The position numbers and the translations under genes were made by a program. A stretch of 64,000 bases of DNA from Adlercreutzia sp910585575 (GTDB taxonomy: Bacteria; Actinomycetota; Coriobacteriia; Coriobacteriales; Eggerthellaceae). The DNA lies in the NCBI RefSeq assembly GCF_951801035.1, contig NZ_CATOKT010000002.1, one strand, 5' to 3'. This document shows positions 10,593-19,739 of this stretch, piece by piece; the first letter of the stretch is position 1; each line of letters opens with the position of its first letter. The notes under the pieces are model-generated. The model saw nothing but the letters and a program-made list of their open reading frames with translations, did not search any database and was not told the origin of the DNA.

Positions 10593-12209
10593 ATGAATTC
10601 CCCGTACCCTTCTTCGTCTGGCCCTCAGCGGCCTGTCGACGGGTGGGGAAGACCGCAGTCGGCGGCGCAGCCGCAGACGCCCGGGCCGGAGAGCGTATAC
10701 GAGACGCCGGACGAGTTCGCGTCGGTGGATGCAGCGCGTAACGGGGCGGCCTCGCGCACTGCATCCGAGGGTTCTTCCTGGAGCGGCGCCAGCTGGAATG
10801 CCGGGCCGCGTACGAGTTCCGAAAGCCCGGTTCCCGGCATGTCGGCGCAGGACTTCCAGAAAATGTGTCAGTCAGTGGACAAGGCGTTCTCGCAGTTTGC
10901 CCAGTTGGTGAACAAGGCTGCCGATGGGGCGGCCCAGGCCCTGGGTCAGTCGCCCGAGAAGAACCTTAAGGCCTACCAGGAATTGGAGGCGAAGCGCAAG
11001 GCTCAGAAGAAAGCACAGAAGAAGGCTCGGAAGGAGGCGCGTAAGGCGGCGCAGGCTTCGGCGGCCTATCGGTCGCAAGGGGGCGCGTCAGGCGCTCCCA
11101 CCGCCTATCGACCGCAGTCGGGCGCGCCGGGTGCGGCGCCAGCAGTCGGTTCGCCAGCGGCCTCTCCGGCCTATCAGGCGGCTTACGCACCCGTGGGGCA
11201 GCCGCTCGCTCAGGCCAAGAAACGCTTCCGCTCGTCCTGGGGCCTCACCGCTTCCGGCGCACTTATGACCGCCGCCGGTGGCGCGGGCACGGTTGTTTTC
11301 GGCGGGGCCGCCATCACCGGACTCATCATGGGAGCGGTGGCCGCGCCTGCAGGCGTTGCCACGGCGGTAATCTTCGGGCTGTTGACGGCCGGGGCGGTAA
11401 CGGTGCTCGGCCTCGGCATCAGCTGCTTGCGCAAGGCATCGCGCCTCAAGGCTCTTAAGCGCATTATGGGCAATCGCGAGGTGTGCAACATCGACGAACT
11501 GGCCCAACGCCTGCAGCTTTCGCCCAAGGCGACGCTTGCGACGGTGCGCCGCCTCATCAAGAACGGTTATCTGCCCGAGGGGCGTCTGGACGACAACAAC
11601 CAAACGCTTATGGTCACCGACAACGCCTATCACCAGTACTTGCAGTTCCAGCAGGCGCAGCGTCAGACGTTGGCCGACCAGCAGGCCGCCGCGGAGGCAC
11701 GCGCTGCCGAAGAAGCGGCCCAGGCGGCAGCTCAGGCCGTCCAGCAGGCACGCACTGACCGCCTGACTCCCGTCGAGCGCGCCTTCATCGATCGCGGCCA
11801 GAGCGCGCTGCAGCAGATGGCCGCGCTCAACGCCCGCATTGACGACGCTGCAGTCAGCCAGAAGGTGACGGCCCTCGAAGAAGTGACGGCGCGCATTCTG
11901 GCTCGCGCCGAAGAGGAGCCGAAGGTCATCGCCGGGCTCGACCGCCTGAACGACTACTACCTGCCCACGACGCTCAAGCTGCTTGAGGCCTATGACGCCC
12001 TGGAGGAGCAGCCGGTCCAAGGCGAGAACATCGCCTCGTCGCGCCGTGAGATTGAGCATACCCTCGACGTGCTCAACAGCGCCTTCGAGAAGTTGCTCGA
12101 CGACACCTTCCAAGAGCTCAACATGGACGTGTCCGCCGATATCTCGGTGCTTCACGCCCTGCTGGCCCAGGAGGGGCTGACTGACGGCCCCTTTGACGCG
12201 AAACCCTAG
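10593..12209 (+). CDS. XpaC-family membrane protein (5-bromo-4-chloroindolyl phosphate hydrolysis family)
   Basis: ATG at 10593 is preceded by AGGAG and is preferred to upstream in-frame starts. The 538-residue protein begins with a Ser/Pro/Gln-rich disordered region to about residue 205, including a Lys/Ala-rich stretch with KKAQKKAQKKARKEARKAA. Two adjacent hydrophobic helices follow (about 212-275). Then comes a domain with VCNIDELAQRLQLSPKATL, a helix-turn-helix-like element, and a long coiled coil. This organisation and the adjacent telA-like gene match XpaC (PF10112)/TelA pairs. The disordered N-terminus is longer than in Bacillus XpaC. Biochemical function is unproven in the family; tellurite or envelope-stress tolerance has been proposed. 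Confidence 0.7.
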   Translation: MNSPYPSSSGPQRPVDGWGRPQSAAQPQTPGPESVYETPDEFASVDAARNGAASRTASEGSSWSGASWNAGPRTSSESPVPGMSAQDFQKMCQSVDKAFSQFAQLVNKAADGAAQALGQSPEKNLKAYQELEAKRKAQKKAQKKARKEARKAAQASAAYRSQGGASGAPTAYRPQSGAPGAAPAVGSPAASPAYQAAYAPVGQPLAQAKKRFRSSWGLTASGALMTAAGGAGTVVFGGAAITGLIMGAVAAPAGVATAVIFGLLTAGAVTVLGLGISCLRKASRLKALKRIMGNREVCNIDELAQRLQLSPKATLATVRRLIKNGYLPEGRLDDNNQTLMVTDNAYHQYLQFQQAQRQTLADQQAAAEARAAEEAAQAAAQAVQQARTDRLTPVERAFIDRGQSALQQMAALNARIDDAAVSQKVTALEEVTARILARAEEEPKVIAGLDRLNDYYLPTTLKLLEAYDALEEQPVQGENIASSRREIEHTLDVLNSAFEKLLDDTFQELNMDVSADISVLHALLAQEGLTDGPFDAKP

Positions 12210-12258
12210 GCGGCTCACGTAATCGCTTTCCCCACCCCTCTTCCCGAAAGGATTCCCC

Positions 12259-13407
12259 ATGAACGACGAACTGAAAAACCTCGACAACATCCCTACGCCG
12301 AAGCTCACCCTGGAGCCGGTGGAAGAGGTGACTGAGGCCGCCATCATTGAAACCGAAGCTCCCGAGCCGGCCGCCCCGTCGCTGGCCGACTCGCTCTCGG
12401 CCGAAGAGCTGGCCCAGGTGGAGGCCTTCGCCCAGCAGATCGACATCGCGAACTCCCAGCAGGTGCTCACCTTCGGCTCGGGCGCCCAGAAGAAGATGGC
12501 GTCGTTTTCCGAGACGGCCCTGGAGAAGGTGCGCACCCAGGATTTGGGCGAGGCCGGCGACCTTATTGCGAACGTGGTCACTGAGCTGAAGAGCTTTGAT
12601 ACCGACGATGAGGAGAAGGGTTTCTTCGGCCTGTTCAAGCGCCAGGCCAACAAGATTGTGGCCCTGAAGGCCCGCTATGATGCCGCCGAGGCCAACGTGG
12701 ACAAAATTGCCAAGGCCCTGGAGGGTCATCAGGTGACGCTCATGAAGGACGCGGCCATGCTCGATCAGCTCTACGAGCTGAACCTCACCTACTTCAAGGA
12801 GCTGACCATGTACCTGTTGGCCGGCCGCCAGCGCCTGGCCCAGGTGCGCGAGGGCGATCTGGCCGAGCTGTCGGCGAAGGCCCAGGCCTCTGGGTCCACC
12901 GAGGACGCCGAGGCGGTGCAGAAGCTGGCTGCCGCTTGCAACCGCTTCGAGAAGAAGCTCTCCGACCTCGACCTCTCGCGCACGGTGGCCATGCAGATGG
13001 CGCCGCAGATTCGCCTGGTGCAGAACAACGAGATGCTCATGATCGAGAAAATCCAGACCACGCTCGTGAACACCATTCCGCTGTGGAAGAGCCAGATGGT
13101 GCTGGCCTTAGGGCTCGCTAACAACGAGGCGGCTCTGCGCGCCCAAAGTGCCGTCACCGATATGACCAACGAGCTTTTGCGCAAGAACGCCGAGAAGTTG
13201 AAGCAGTCCACGGTGGACGTGGCGCGCGAGTCCGAGCGCGGCATTGTGGACATCGAAACCCTGCGCGTCACCAACGAGAACCTCATCCAGACCTTCGACG
13301 AGGTCATGAAAATCCAGGCCGAGGGCCGCGCCAAGCGCGCCGAGGCCGAGACGGAGATGCGCCGCATGGAGGCCGAGCTGCGCGCCAAGATGCTGGAGGT
13401 GCGCTAG
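12259..13407 (+). CDS. Toxic anion resistance protein, TelA family
   Basis: This 382-residue soluble, almost entirely helical protein shows typical TelA (PF05816) stretches: FGSGAQKKMASFSETALEKVR, NQFFGLF-like EKGFFGLFKRQ, LDQLYELNLTYFKELTMYLLAG and IRLVQNNEMLMIEKIQTTLVNTIPLWKSQM (partial readings of a continuous domain). The C-terminus is a charged coiled coil. It follows the XpaC gene by 49 bp with ribosome site GAAAGGA and lies 3 bp before ruvX, so transcription likely continues into the housekeeping genes. TelA proteins are linked to tellurite, nisin and cell-wall-antibiotic tolerance. Confidence 0.85.
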   Translation: MNDELKNLDNIPTPKLTLEPVEEVTEAAIIETEAPEPAAPSLADSLSAEELAQVEAFAQQIDIANSQQVLTFGSGAQKKMASFSETALEKVRTQDLGEAGDLIANVVTELKSFDTDDEEKGFFGLFKRQANKIVALKARYDAAEANVDKIAKALEGHQVTLMKDAAMLDQLYELNLTYFKELTMYLLAGRQRLAQVREGDLAELSAKAQASGSTEDAEAVQKLAAACNRFEKKLSDLDLSRTVAMQMAPQIRLVQNNEMLMIEKIQTTLVNTIPLWKSQMVLALGLANNEAALRAQSAVTDMTNELLRKNAEKLKQSTVDVARESERGIVDIETLRVTNENLIQTFDEVMKIQAEGRAKRAEAETEMRRMEAELRAKMLEVR

Positions 13408-13410
13408 GCC

Positions 13411-13827
13411 ATGCGGGTTATGGCGCTCGATATCGGAGAGGTGCGCGTGGGCGTGGCCGTCAGCGACCCGGGCGAGCGGGTGGCGAGCCCCGTGTGCGTG
13501 CTGCCGGCGGCCGAGGTGCTGGCGAACGCCAAGTCGTTCAAGCGCGTGCTGGAAGACTGGGAGCCGGAGCTTTTGGTATGCGGCCTGCCCCGCACGCTGG
13601 CGGGGGAGGAAGGCCCCCAGGCGGCGCGCATTCGCCAGAATGCCGCGACCATCAGCGCCGCGTGCGATCTGCCGCACGTTTTCGCCGATGAGCGCTTAAG
13701 TTCCGCCGAGGCCAAACGCATTTTGCGTGAAAAGGGCCATGACGAAAGGTCGATGCGCGGCAAGGTTGATATGATAGCCGCAAGTCTGTTTCTGCAGTCG
13801 TGGCTCGATGAGCGCGCCCGCTCGTAA
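13411..13827 (+). CDS. ruvX: RuvX/YqgF family putative Holliday-junction resolvase
   Basis: The 138-residue RNase H-fold nuclease has the expected length. The first catalytic Asp is in MALDIGEVRVGVAVSD, the Glu-bearing strand lies within VCGLPRTLAGEEGPQA, and the terminal acidic residue follows FADERLSSAEAKRIL. YqgF proteins act in recombination and/or 16S rRNA end maturation. It begins 3 bp after the telA stop and is followed by mltG, the normal actinobacterial order alaS-ruvX-mltG with the xpaC/telA pair inserted upstream. Confidence 0.9.
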   Translation: MRVMALDIGEVRVGVAVSDPGERVASPVCVLPAAEVLANAKSFKRVLEDWEPELLVCGLPRTLAGEEGPQAARIRQNAATISAACDLPHVFADERLSSAEAKRILREKGHDERSMRGKVDMIAASLFLQSWLDERARS

Positions 13828-13897
13828 GGGCGCCTTGGCGTGAGGGGCCGCGGCTTGCCCGCCGGCGGTGCCGGTGCTTTGCGAGAAAGGCCCTCTC

Positions 13898-15076
13898 TTG
13901 GCTCTTCATAACAAGAACGTCACCTACTCTTCGCGCCCCACGCGAGCGGCTCGCGCGGCTCACGCTCGAGGCGATAAGGAGTTCCGCACCTACGACACTA
14001 GCGCCATCGTGCCGAAGCGCGATATCAAGCCCTTTATTTTCCTGGGGGTCGTGGCTCTTGTCATTGTGGCGGCCGTGGTGTTCTTCGTGGTGCGCGGCTG
14101 CACGGCTGAGCAGCCGCAGCTTTTGGAGGCGGGTCAGACGGTGCACGTGACCATCGAGGAGGGCGAGAGCGCCCAGGCCATCGGCGACGCCCTGGTCGAG
14201 AACCATCTGATCGCCTGGGCTCAGGACTTCACCAACGAGGTAACCCGTCTCGAGGCGGCTTCGTCGCTTATTCCCGGTACCTATACGTTCCAGGGCGGCC
14301 AGTCCGTCGAGGAAATTGTGCGCCTCATTATGGCCGGCCCCGCTGCCACGGGCGATAGCCTCACCTTGCCCGAGGGCCTTACGCGGGCCGAGACGGCCAA
14401 GGCGGTGGCCGAGGCCACGGGCGGCCGCATTACCGAGGATGCCTTCAACGAGGCTTCAGCCGATGCCAGCGTCTATGCCAAGGAGTACCCGTTCCTGGAA
14501 ACCGCGGGCACGAACTCCCTCGAGGGCTTCCTGTTCCCCAAAACCTATACGATCACCGCGGCCGATGATGCGGCAGCGGTGGTGCGCATGATGCTCTCTC
14601 AGTTTGGCGAGGAAACGAAGGGCCTGTCCTTCGAGTATCCGGAAAGCAAGGGGCTCAACTTGTACCAAGCCGTCACCTTGGCCTCCATTGTGGAGAAGGA
14701 ATCCAACGATGACGACGAGGTGCGCGCTCACGTGGCCGGCGTGTTCTACAACCGTCTGGCTTCCGACCGACCGTTCCTGGAATCGGACGCCACCACGGCC
14801 TACGAGGTGGGACGCGAGCCTACCGCTGATGAAGTGCACGCCGACACGCCTTACAGCACCTATACCCACGAGGGTCTGCCGCCCACGCCCATCTGCTCGC
14901 CGAGCCTCAACTCTCTGCAGGCGGTGTGCGATCCGATGAAGACGAAGGACATGTTCTTCTACTTCCATGTGGCCGACGACGGCACGGTGGAAAGCTTCTT
15001 CAGCAAAACCCTGGAAGAGCACGAGCAGGCCATTGCCGAGCATTCCGACGGGGGTCAGGAATCTGACGCCGCCTAG
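13898..15076 (+). CDS. mltG: Endolytic murein transglycosylase MltG
   Basis: MltG cuts nascent peptidoglycan strands near the division and elongation machinery. TTG at 13898 is chosen because AGAAAGG sits eight bases upstream; a GTG at 13868 in the same frame lacks a comparable site. The product is 392 residues, with a cytoplasmic tail, one transmembrane helix (about residues 36-58), a LysM-like subdomain and the YceG catalytic domain. LASIVEKESN carries the catalytic Glu, and VFYNRLASDRPFLESDATTAY and THEGLPPTPICSP follow. It sits 18 bp before the YqeG gene. Confidence 0.93.
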   Translation: MALHNKNVTYSSRPTRAARAAHARGDKEFRTYDTSAIVPKRDIKPFIFLGVVALVIVAAVVFFVVRGCTAEQPQLLEAGQTVHVTIEEGESAQAIGDALVENHLIAWAQDFTNEVTRLEAASSLIPGTYTFQGGQSVEEIVRLIMAGPAATGDSLTLPEGLTRAETAKAVAEATGGRITEDAFNEASADASVYAKEYPFLETAGTNSLEGFLFPKTYTITAADDAAAVVRMMLSQFGEETKGLSFEYPESKGLNLYQAVTLASIVEKESNDDDEVRAHVAGVFYNRLASDRPFLESDATTAYEVGREPTADEVHADTPYSTYTHEGLPPTPICSPSLNSLQAVCDPMKTKDMFFYFHVADDGTVESFFSKTLEEHEQAIAEHSDGGQESDAA

Positions 15077-15094
15077 GCGCGTTCCGGTGATGCT

Positions 15095-15697
15095 ATGGCC
15101 CTGTGGAGTCCCGAGCGCTATTTCTCGCGCATAACCGATATCGACATCGATCGTGATTTGCTGGCGCCGGGGTATACCCATGTGCTGCTCGATATCGACA
15201 ACACCATCCGTGCCCGCGACACCCATGCGGTGCCCCGCGATGTAGGAATGTGGCTGGGACGCGCCCGTACGGCCGGTGTCCAGTTCTGCCTGGTGTCTAA
15301 CAACTGGCATGCCGATGCCCACGACTTTGCCGCTCAGATGGAGTTGCCTCTGGTGGCCAAGGCCATGAAGCCGCTGCCGCCGGCCTTCTTCGCCGGCATG
15401 CGCAAGCTGGGGGCACGGCGCAGCGACACCGTGGTCATCGGCGACCAGCTGACCACCGACGTGCTGGGCGCCCACTGTGCCGGCCTTCCCGCCTATATGC
15501 TGCAGCCTTTGGTGAAGCAGGACCTGAAGCACACGAAGGCGCTGCGGGTGCTGGAATCCGCCATTCTGGGCGATCGCAAGCCGGAGCCGGCGGTGAATGT
15601 CACGGCGGACGCTGGCGTGCCCGGCCCTGAGGTGATTCCCGGACGGGCGGCGGGCGCGGTGGTAAGGGCGCAACCCGCACCGGCCCAGGAAGAGTAA
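15095..15697 (+). CDS. YqeG-family HAD IIIA phosphatase
   Basis: The 200-residue protein has the HAD motifs of the YqeG group. HVLLDIDNTIRARD is motif I with nucleophile and acid/base aspartates, CLVSNNW is motif II, and KAMKPLPPAF supplies the motif III lysine. VVIGDQLTTDVLGAHCAGL is motif IV. The C-terminal 40 residues are a Pro/Ala-rich extension. In Firmicutes YqeG neighbours aroE and yqeH, and here it lies directly before aroE. Its physiological substrate is unknown. Confidence 0.88.
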   Translation: MALWSPERYFSRITDIDIDRDLLAPGYTHVLLDIDNTIRARDTHAVPRDVGMWLGRARTAGVQFCLVSNNWHADAHDFAAQMELPLVAKAMKPLPPAFFAGMRKLGARRSDTVVIGDQLTTDVLGAHCAGLPAYMLQPLVKQDLKHTKALRVLESAILGDRKPEPAVNVTADAGVPGPEVIPGRAAGAVVRAQPAPAQEE

Positions 15698-15727
15698 CTG
15701 CCCAGCGCGCTGATCAAGGAGAACGCT

Positions 15728-16654
15728 ATGACCAAGAACCTGTATATCCTCGGGCATCCTATCGCCCATTCGAAATCGCCGGTCATGTACAACGCGGTGT
15801 TCGAGTCGGTGGGGCTGCCGTGGCACTACGGGTTCATGGATCTTCCCGAGGTTGCCCAGGCCGAGGCCTTCCTGAAGGAGCGGGATTTCCTGTCCATCAA
15901 CATCACGACGCCCTACAAGCCCCAGGCCTTCGCCGCTGCCGATGTGCAGGCGGCCTCGGCGCAGTTGGCCCATGGGGCCAACGTGCTGGTGAACAAGGAC
16001 GGCACGCTTATTGCCTACAACACTGACGGCCAGGGCTGCGTGGCCTACCTGGAACGCGAAGGTGTTACCTTCCGCGGCAAGAAGGTGGTGGTGTGCGGCA
16101 CCGGCCCCACGTCGCTGTCCATTCTCCATGCCGTGGCCCAGGCGGGGCCGGCCGAGGTGCTGCTGGTGGGGCGCGCGGTGCCGCGGGCCCATGATGTGCT
16201 GCGCACCTACGTGGACGAGCTGGGGGCTTTGGTGGGACGCACGGTGGATATGCCGGCGTTCCAAGAGCATCACTTGAGTTTCGCCGACGTGTACCGCCAG
16301 GTGGAGTTCAAGTACGGCAGCTATGACACCTCGCGTCAGGCCATTGCGGCGGCCGATATTATCCTGGACGCCACGCCTTTGGGCATGAACGAGGGCGATG
16401 GCGCTCCCTTTGACACGGCGTTGCTGTCGGCGCGCCAGACGGTGTTCGACGTGGTCTACGGCCACGGTGAGACGGCCTTGGTGGCCGCAGCCCGGGCGGC
16501 GGGATGCCGTACTTTCGACGGGGCCGGCATGCTGGTGGGCCAGGCCGTGGTAACCGTGCATATCCTGCGCGATATTACCGAGGAGCCCAAGCTGGACCTT
16601 TCCGATGACGCCCTGTTCGATCTTATGGCGAAGGCGGCGGGATTCAGCCTCTAG
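15728..16654 (+). CDS. aroE: Shikimate dehydrogenase
   Basis: AroE reduces 3-dehydroshikimate with NADPH. The substrate-binding SKSPVMYNAVF and the catalytic-Lys region NITTPYKPQAF are clear. The adenine-nucleotide loop is VVCGTGPTSLSIL, where the usual GAGGA glycine loop is GTGPT. DATPLGMNEGDGAPFD and DGAGMLVGQAV complete the family pattern. At 308 residues it is slightly long owing to an insertion near residues 150-195. The altered loop leaves open a YdiB/quinate-dehydrogenase-like variant, but the position before aroC-aroK-aroB favours shikimate synthesis. Confidence 0.88.
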   Translation: MTKNLYILGHPIAHSKSPVMYNAVFESVGLPWHYGFMDLPEVAQAEAFLKERDFLSINITTPYKPQAFAAADVQAASAQLAHGANVLVNKDGTLIAYNTDGQGCVAYLEREGVTFRGKKVVVCGTGPTSLSILHAVAQAGPAEVLLVGRAVPRAHDVLRTYVDELGALVGRTVDMPAFQEHHLSFADVYRQVEFKYGSYDTSRQAIAAADIILDATPLGMNEGDGAPFDTALLSARQTVFDVVYGHGETALVAAARAAGCRTFDGAGMLVGQAVVTVHILRDITEEPKLDLSDDALFDLMAKAAGFSL

Positions 16655-16851
16655 AGTCGCGGTTGCTGTCGCGGACCGGAGCGGCCTCGGGTGAGGCTTC
16701 GAGGCGGCGTGTTGCGTGGAAGCAAGCTTTCGAGCCAACCTGACGGCGCCATCGGGGGCGACACGATGTCACCTTGGGCGAACACGCCCCGGAATTGAAA
16801 TGCGGCTGCGCTACAATAGGCCTGTTCTATCCACGACAGAAAGCAACCAGC

Positions 16852-18018
16852 ATGGAATACATCACTGCGGGGGAGAGCCACGGCCCCGAGCTCACGGCCA
16901 TTGTGACCGGGGTGCCGGCCGGCCTTCCCATTTCCGAGGAGCAGATCAACACCGATCTGAAGCGTCGCCAGTCCGGTTACGGCCGCGGCGGCCGCCAGGC
17001 CATTGAGACGGACACGGTGCGCGTGACCAGTGGCGTGCGTTTCGGGCGCACCCTGGGCACCCCCATTGCGCTGACCGTGCGCAACCGCGATTGGGAGAAC
17101 TGGACCGATCGCATGGCCGCCTTCGGCTGCGTCCCGTCCGATTTGGTGCGCGAGGTGACGCCCCGCCCCGGTCATGCCGACTTGGTGGGTGTCCTGAAGA
17201 CGAACACCGACGACTGCCGCAACATCCTCGAGCGCGCCAGCGCCCGGGAGACCGCGGCCCGCGTGGCCGCTGCCGGCATTGCACGGGAGTTTCTGGCCGA
17301 GTTGGGTGTGGATGTATTCTCCTATGTGACGTCGGTGGGCGATGTGCGCCTGGCCGATGAAGATCTGGCCCAGGTGGTGCAGCATGCGCCCCTGGATATC
17401 GAGCTTTCCGAGATGCGCTGCCCCGACGAGCGCACCACCGAGGCCATGAAGCGCGCCGTGGATCGCGCCAAGGCCGACGGCGAAAGCCTGGGCGGCACCT
17501 TCCGCGTGGTGGCCACGGGCCTCGTGCCCGGCTTGGGCTCCTACGCCACGGGCCCCGATCGCCTGACCTCGCGCATCGGCGCGGCACTGTTCTCCATTCC
17601 CGCCATCAAGGGCGTGGAGTTCGGCCTGGGTTTCGAGGCGGCCCGTCGCGTGGGCTCCCAGGTGCACGACCCCATTGCCTTGGAAAACGGCGAGTTTGTG
17701 CGTACCTCCAACAACGCCGGCGGCCTGGAGGGCGGCATGACCAACGGCATGCCCCTGGTGGTGACGGCGGCCATGAAGCCCATCCCCACGCTGATGCAGC
17801 CGCTCGGCACGGTGAACTTGGACACGCTGGAGGTCGAGGAGGCCTCCAAGGAGCGCAGCGACACCTGTGCGGTGCCCGCGGCGGCCGTGGTGGCCGAGGG
17901 CGAGGTGGCCTTCGCCTTGGCTAATGCCTACCTGGAGGCCTTCGGCTCCACCTGCATGGCCGATGTGAAAGCGGCCATCAAGGCGTATCAGAAGCGTTTG
18001 AAGACCATGGGGCGATAG
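16852..18018 (+). CDS. aroC: Chorismate synthase
   Basis: AroC converts EPSP to chorismate using reduced FMN. ATG 16852 gives the conserved N-terminus MEYITAGESHGPELTAIVTG; the frame is open upstream but without homology. Other signatures are RRQSGYGRGGRQAIETD, VTPRPGHADLVG, ERASARETAARVAAA, and NNAGGLEGGMTNGMPLV. The length of 388 residues is normal. TACAAT at 16812-16817 is a possible -10. It starts a tight aroC-aroK-aroB run. Confidence 0.96.
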   Translation: MEYITAGESHGPELTAIVTGVPAGLPISEEQINTDLKRRQSGYGRGGRQAIETDTVRVTSGVRFGRTLGTPIALTVRNRDWENWTDRMAAFGCVPSDLVREVTPRPGHADLVGVLKTNTDDCRNILERASARETAARVAAAGIAREFLAELGVDVFSYVTSVGDVRLADEDLAQVVQHAPLDIELSEMRCPDERTTEAMKRAVDRAKADGESLGGTFRVVATGLVPGLGSYATGPDRLTSRIGAALFSIPAIKGVEFGLGFEAARRVGSQVHDPIALENGEFVRTSNNAGGLEGGMTNGMPLVVTAAMKPIPTLMQPLGTVNLDTLEVEEASKERSDTCAVPAAAVVAEGEVAFALANAYLEAFGSTCMADVKAAIKAYQKRLKTMGR

Positions 18019-18020
18019 CT

Positions 18021-18629
18021 ATGGCTCAGGGAAAAGACGCACAGCGAAACGGAAGACGCCCCCGCCGCCCGGCTCCGCATGCGGACGAGCCCATGGTGCT
18101 GACGCGCCCGGTGTTCTTCGTGGGCTTCATGGGGGCGGGCAAAACATCGGTGGCCCGTCGTTTGGCCCGCACCTGCCGCATTGCCTCGGTGGACATGGAC
18201 ACCTATCTGGAGCGTCGGGAAGGGCGCAAGATCACCGAGATCTTCGCCACCGATGGCGAGCCGGGTTTTCGCGCCATTGAGACGGACGTGCTGCGCGAGC
18301 TGGCGGCCAAGGAGGACCCGCTTCTGGTGTCCTGCGGCGGCGGCGTGGTGGTCACGCCGGAGAACCACGAGATCTTTGCCGAGGGCGGCCTGGTGGTCTT
18401 CCTCGATGTGACGGCTGACGAGGCCTCCGACCGCATTCGCGATAAATCGACGCGCCCGCTGTTCCAGGATTTGGACAGCGCCCGGGCCCGCTGCGAGGAG
18501 CGCCGCCCCCTCTATGAGGCGGTGGCCGATGTGACGGTGTCCACGGCCGGCAAGTCGGTGCCCGCCATTGCCCGCGAAGTGCAACGCATTCTGGAAAAGG
18601 AGGGCGTGCTGTGCCCGCAACAAAAGTAG
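18021..18629 (+). CDS. aroK: Shikimate kinase
   Basis: AroK phosphorylates shikimate. The P-loop is VGFMGAGKTSVARRLA, the shikimate-binding Asp/Arg region is VDMDTYLERREGRKITEIF, and the conserved CGGGVV and LID-region RPLF follow. At 202 residues it carries about 30 extra polar N-terminal residues compared with a typical 170-residue kinase. An internal ATG (18093) would give the compact form, so the start is uncertain. It begins 2 bp after aroC and overlaps aroB by 19 bp. Confidence 0.94.
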   Translation: MAQGKDAQRNGRRPRRPAPHADEPMVLTRPVFFVGFMGAGKTSVARRLARTCRIASVDMDTYLERREGRKITEIFATDGEPGFRAIETDVLRELAAKEDPLLVSCGGGVVVTPENHEIFAEGGLVVFLDVTADEASDRIRDKSTRPLFQDLDSARARCEERRPLYEAVADVTVSTAGKSVPAIAREVQRILEKEGVLCPQQK

Positions 18630-19726
18630 TGGTGAATATTCCTGGCGAGACGCCGTACGACGTGCGCATCGGCGCGGGCGTTCTGGAGGGGCTCGGCTCG
18701 TGGGCGAAGAAGCTGCCCGCCGTGGCCCACGCGCCGCATCTGCTTATCATCACCGACGCCAACGTGGCACCGCTCTACTTGGAGGCGGCGCGCACGTCGC
18801 TCAAGGCCGCGGGGTTCCGGGTAAGCGACATTGTGGTGCCTGCGGGCGAAGAGGCGAAATCTGTGGCCGTGGCCGGCGAGATCTGGGATGCCATGGCGCA
18901 GCTGGGGCTGACCCGCGATGCGGCGGTAGTGGCCCTGGGCGGCGGCGTGGTGGGCGACCTGTCCGGTTTCGTGGCCTCCACCTACATGCGCGGCATCACC
19001 TTCGTGCAGGTGCCTACCACGCTTTTGGCCATGGTGGACTCCTCCGTGGGCGGCAAGACTGGCGTGAACCTGGACGCGGGCAAGAACCTGGTGGGCACGT
19101 TCAAGCAGCCCGCCTATGTGGCGGCTTCTACCGACACTCTGGCCACGCTGGACGAGCGTGAGTGGGCCTGCGGCTGCGCGGAAATTGCCAAGTCCTCGGT
19201 AATCGATTCCGACGAGTTCTTTTTCTGGCTGCTGGAGCAGGCCGACGCCCTGGCGGCCCGCGATGACGCCGGGGTAAGCGAGGCCATCGCACGCTCGGTG
19301 GTGTTCAAGGCGGGCGTAGTGGCGGCCGATAAGACGGAGAGCCGCGGCGTGCGCGAGTGCCTGAACTACGGCCACACCTTGGGTCATGCCATCGAGACCT
19401 TGGCTGGCTACGGGGTGTACTCTCATGGAGCCGCCGTGGCCGAGGGCATGCGTTTTGCGGCCCAGCTGGGCGTGGACGTGGTGGGCACGTCGCCCGAGCT
19501 GGTGCAAACCCAGGGCGAGCTGCTGGACCGTCTGGGCCTGCCGTCGCTGCCGTGGTCAGCGCCGGCCGAGGACATTCTGGCGGCCATGAAACGCGACAAG
19601 AAGACGCGCAGTGGCGAGGTGCGCTTCGTGCTACCGCGGGATATTGGGTCGTGGGAGTTGGTGGCCGTGGAGGACGCGGTCATCTTGGAGCACTTGCGTG
19701 CTTGGGAGGCTTCGAAGGTCCGCTAG
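18611..19726 (+). CDS. aroB: 3-Dehydroquinate synthase
   Basis: AroB converts DAHP to 3-dehydroquinate using NAD and a divalent metal. GTG at 18611 is selected by the ribosome site AAAAGGAGGG inside the end of aroK. Signatures include VVALGGGVVGDLSGFVAST, VQVPTTLLAMVDSSVGGKTG, ECLNYGHTLGHAIE with metal-binding His, and KRDKKTRSGEVRFVLP. The 371-residue length is normal. The gene is followed by a 195-bp imperfect palindrome before aroQ. Confidence 0.97.
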   Translation: MPATKVVVNIPGETPYDVRIGAGVLEGLGSWAKKLPAVAHAPHLLIITDANVAPLYLEAARTSLKAAGFRVSDIVVPAGEEAKSVAVAGEIWDAMAQLGLTRDAAVVALGGGVVGDLSGFVASTYMRGITFVQVPTTLLAMVDSSVGGKTGVNLDAGKNLVGTFKQPAYVAASTDTLATLDEREWACGCAEIAKSSVIDSDEFFFWLLEQADALAARDDAGVSEAIARSVVFKAGVVAADKTESRGVRECLNYGHTLGHAIETLAGYGVYSHGAAVAEGMRFAAQLGVDVVGTSPELVQTQGELLDRLGLPSLPWSAPAEDILAAMKRDKKTRSGEVRFVLPRDIGSWELVAVEDAVILEHLRAWEASKVR

Positions 19727-19739
19727 GGACTCCTCGGAC

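Noticed and set aside
14456..16738. A 760-codon open frame on the minus strand opposite mltG, yqeG and aroE
   Set aside because: It is an artefact of high GC at third codon positions. The plus-strand genes have clear catalytic motifs, while the minus translation is His/Arg/Gly-rich without domains.
16706..16788. Long-range GGCGTGTT/AACACGCC inverted repeat before aroC
   Set aside because: An isolated 8-bp pairing over 67 bases without supporting inner stems. Likely by chance at this GC content.
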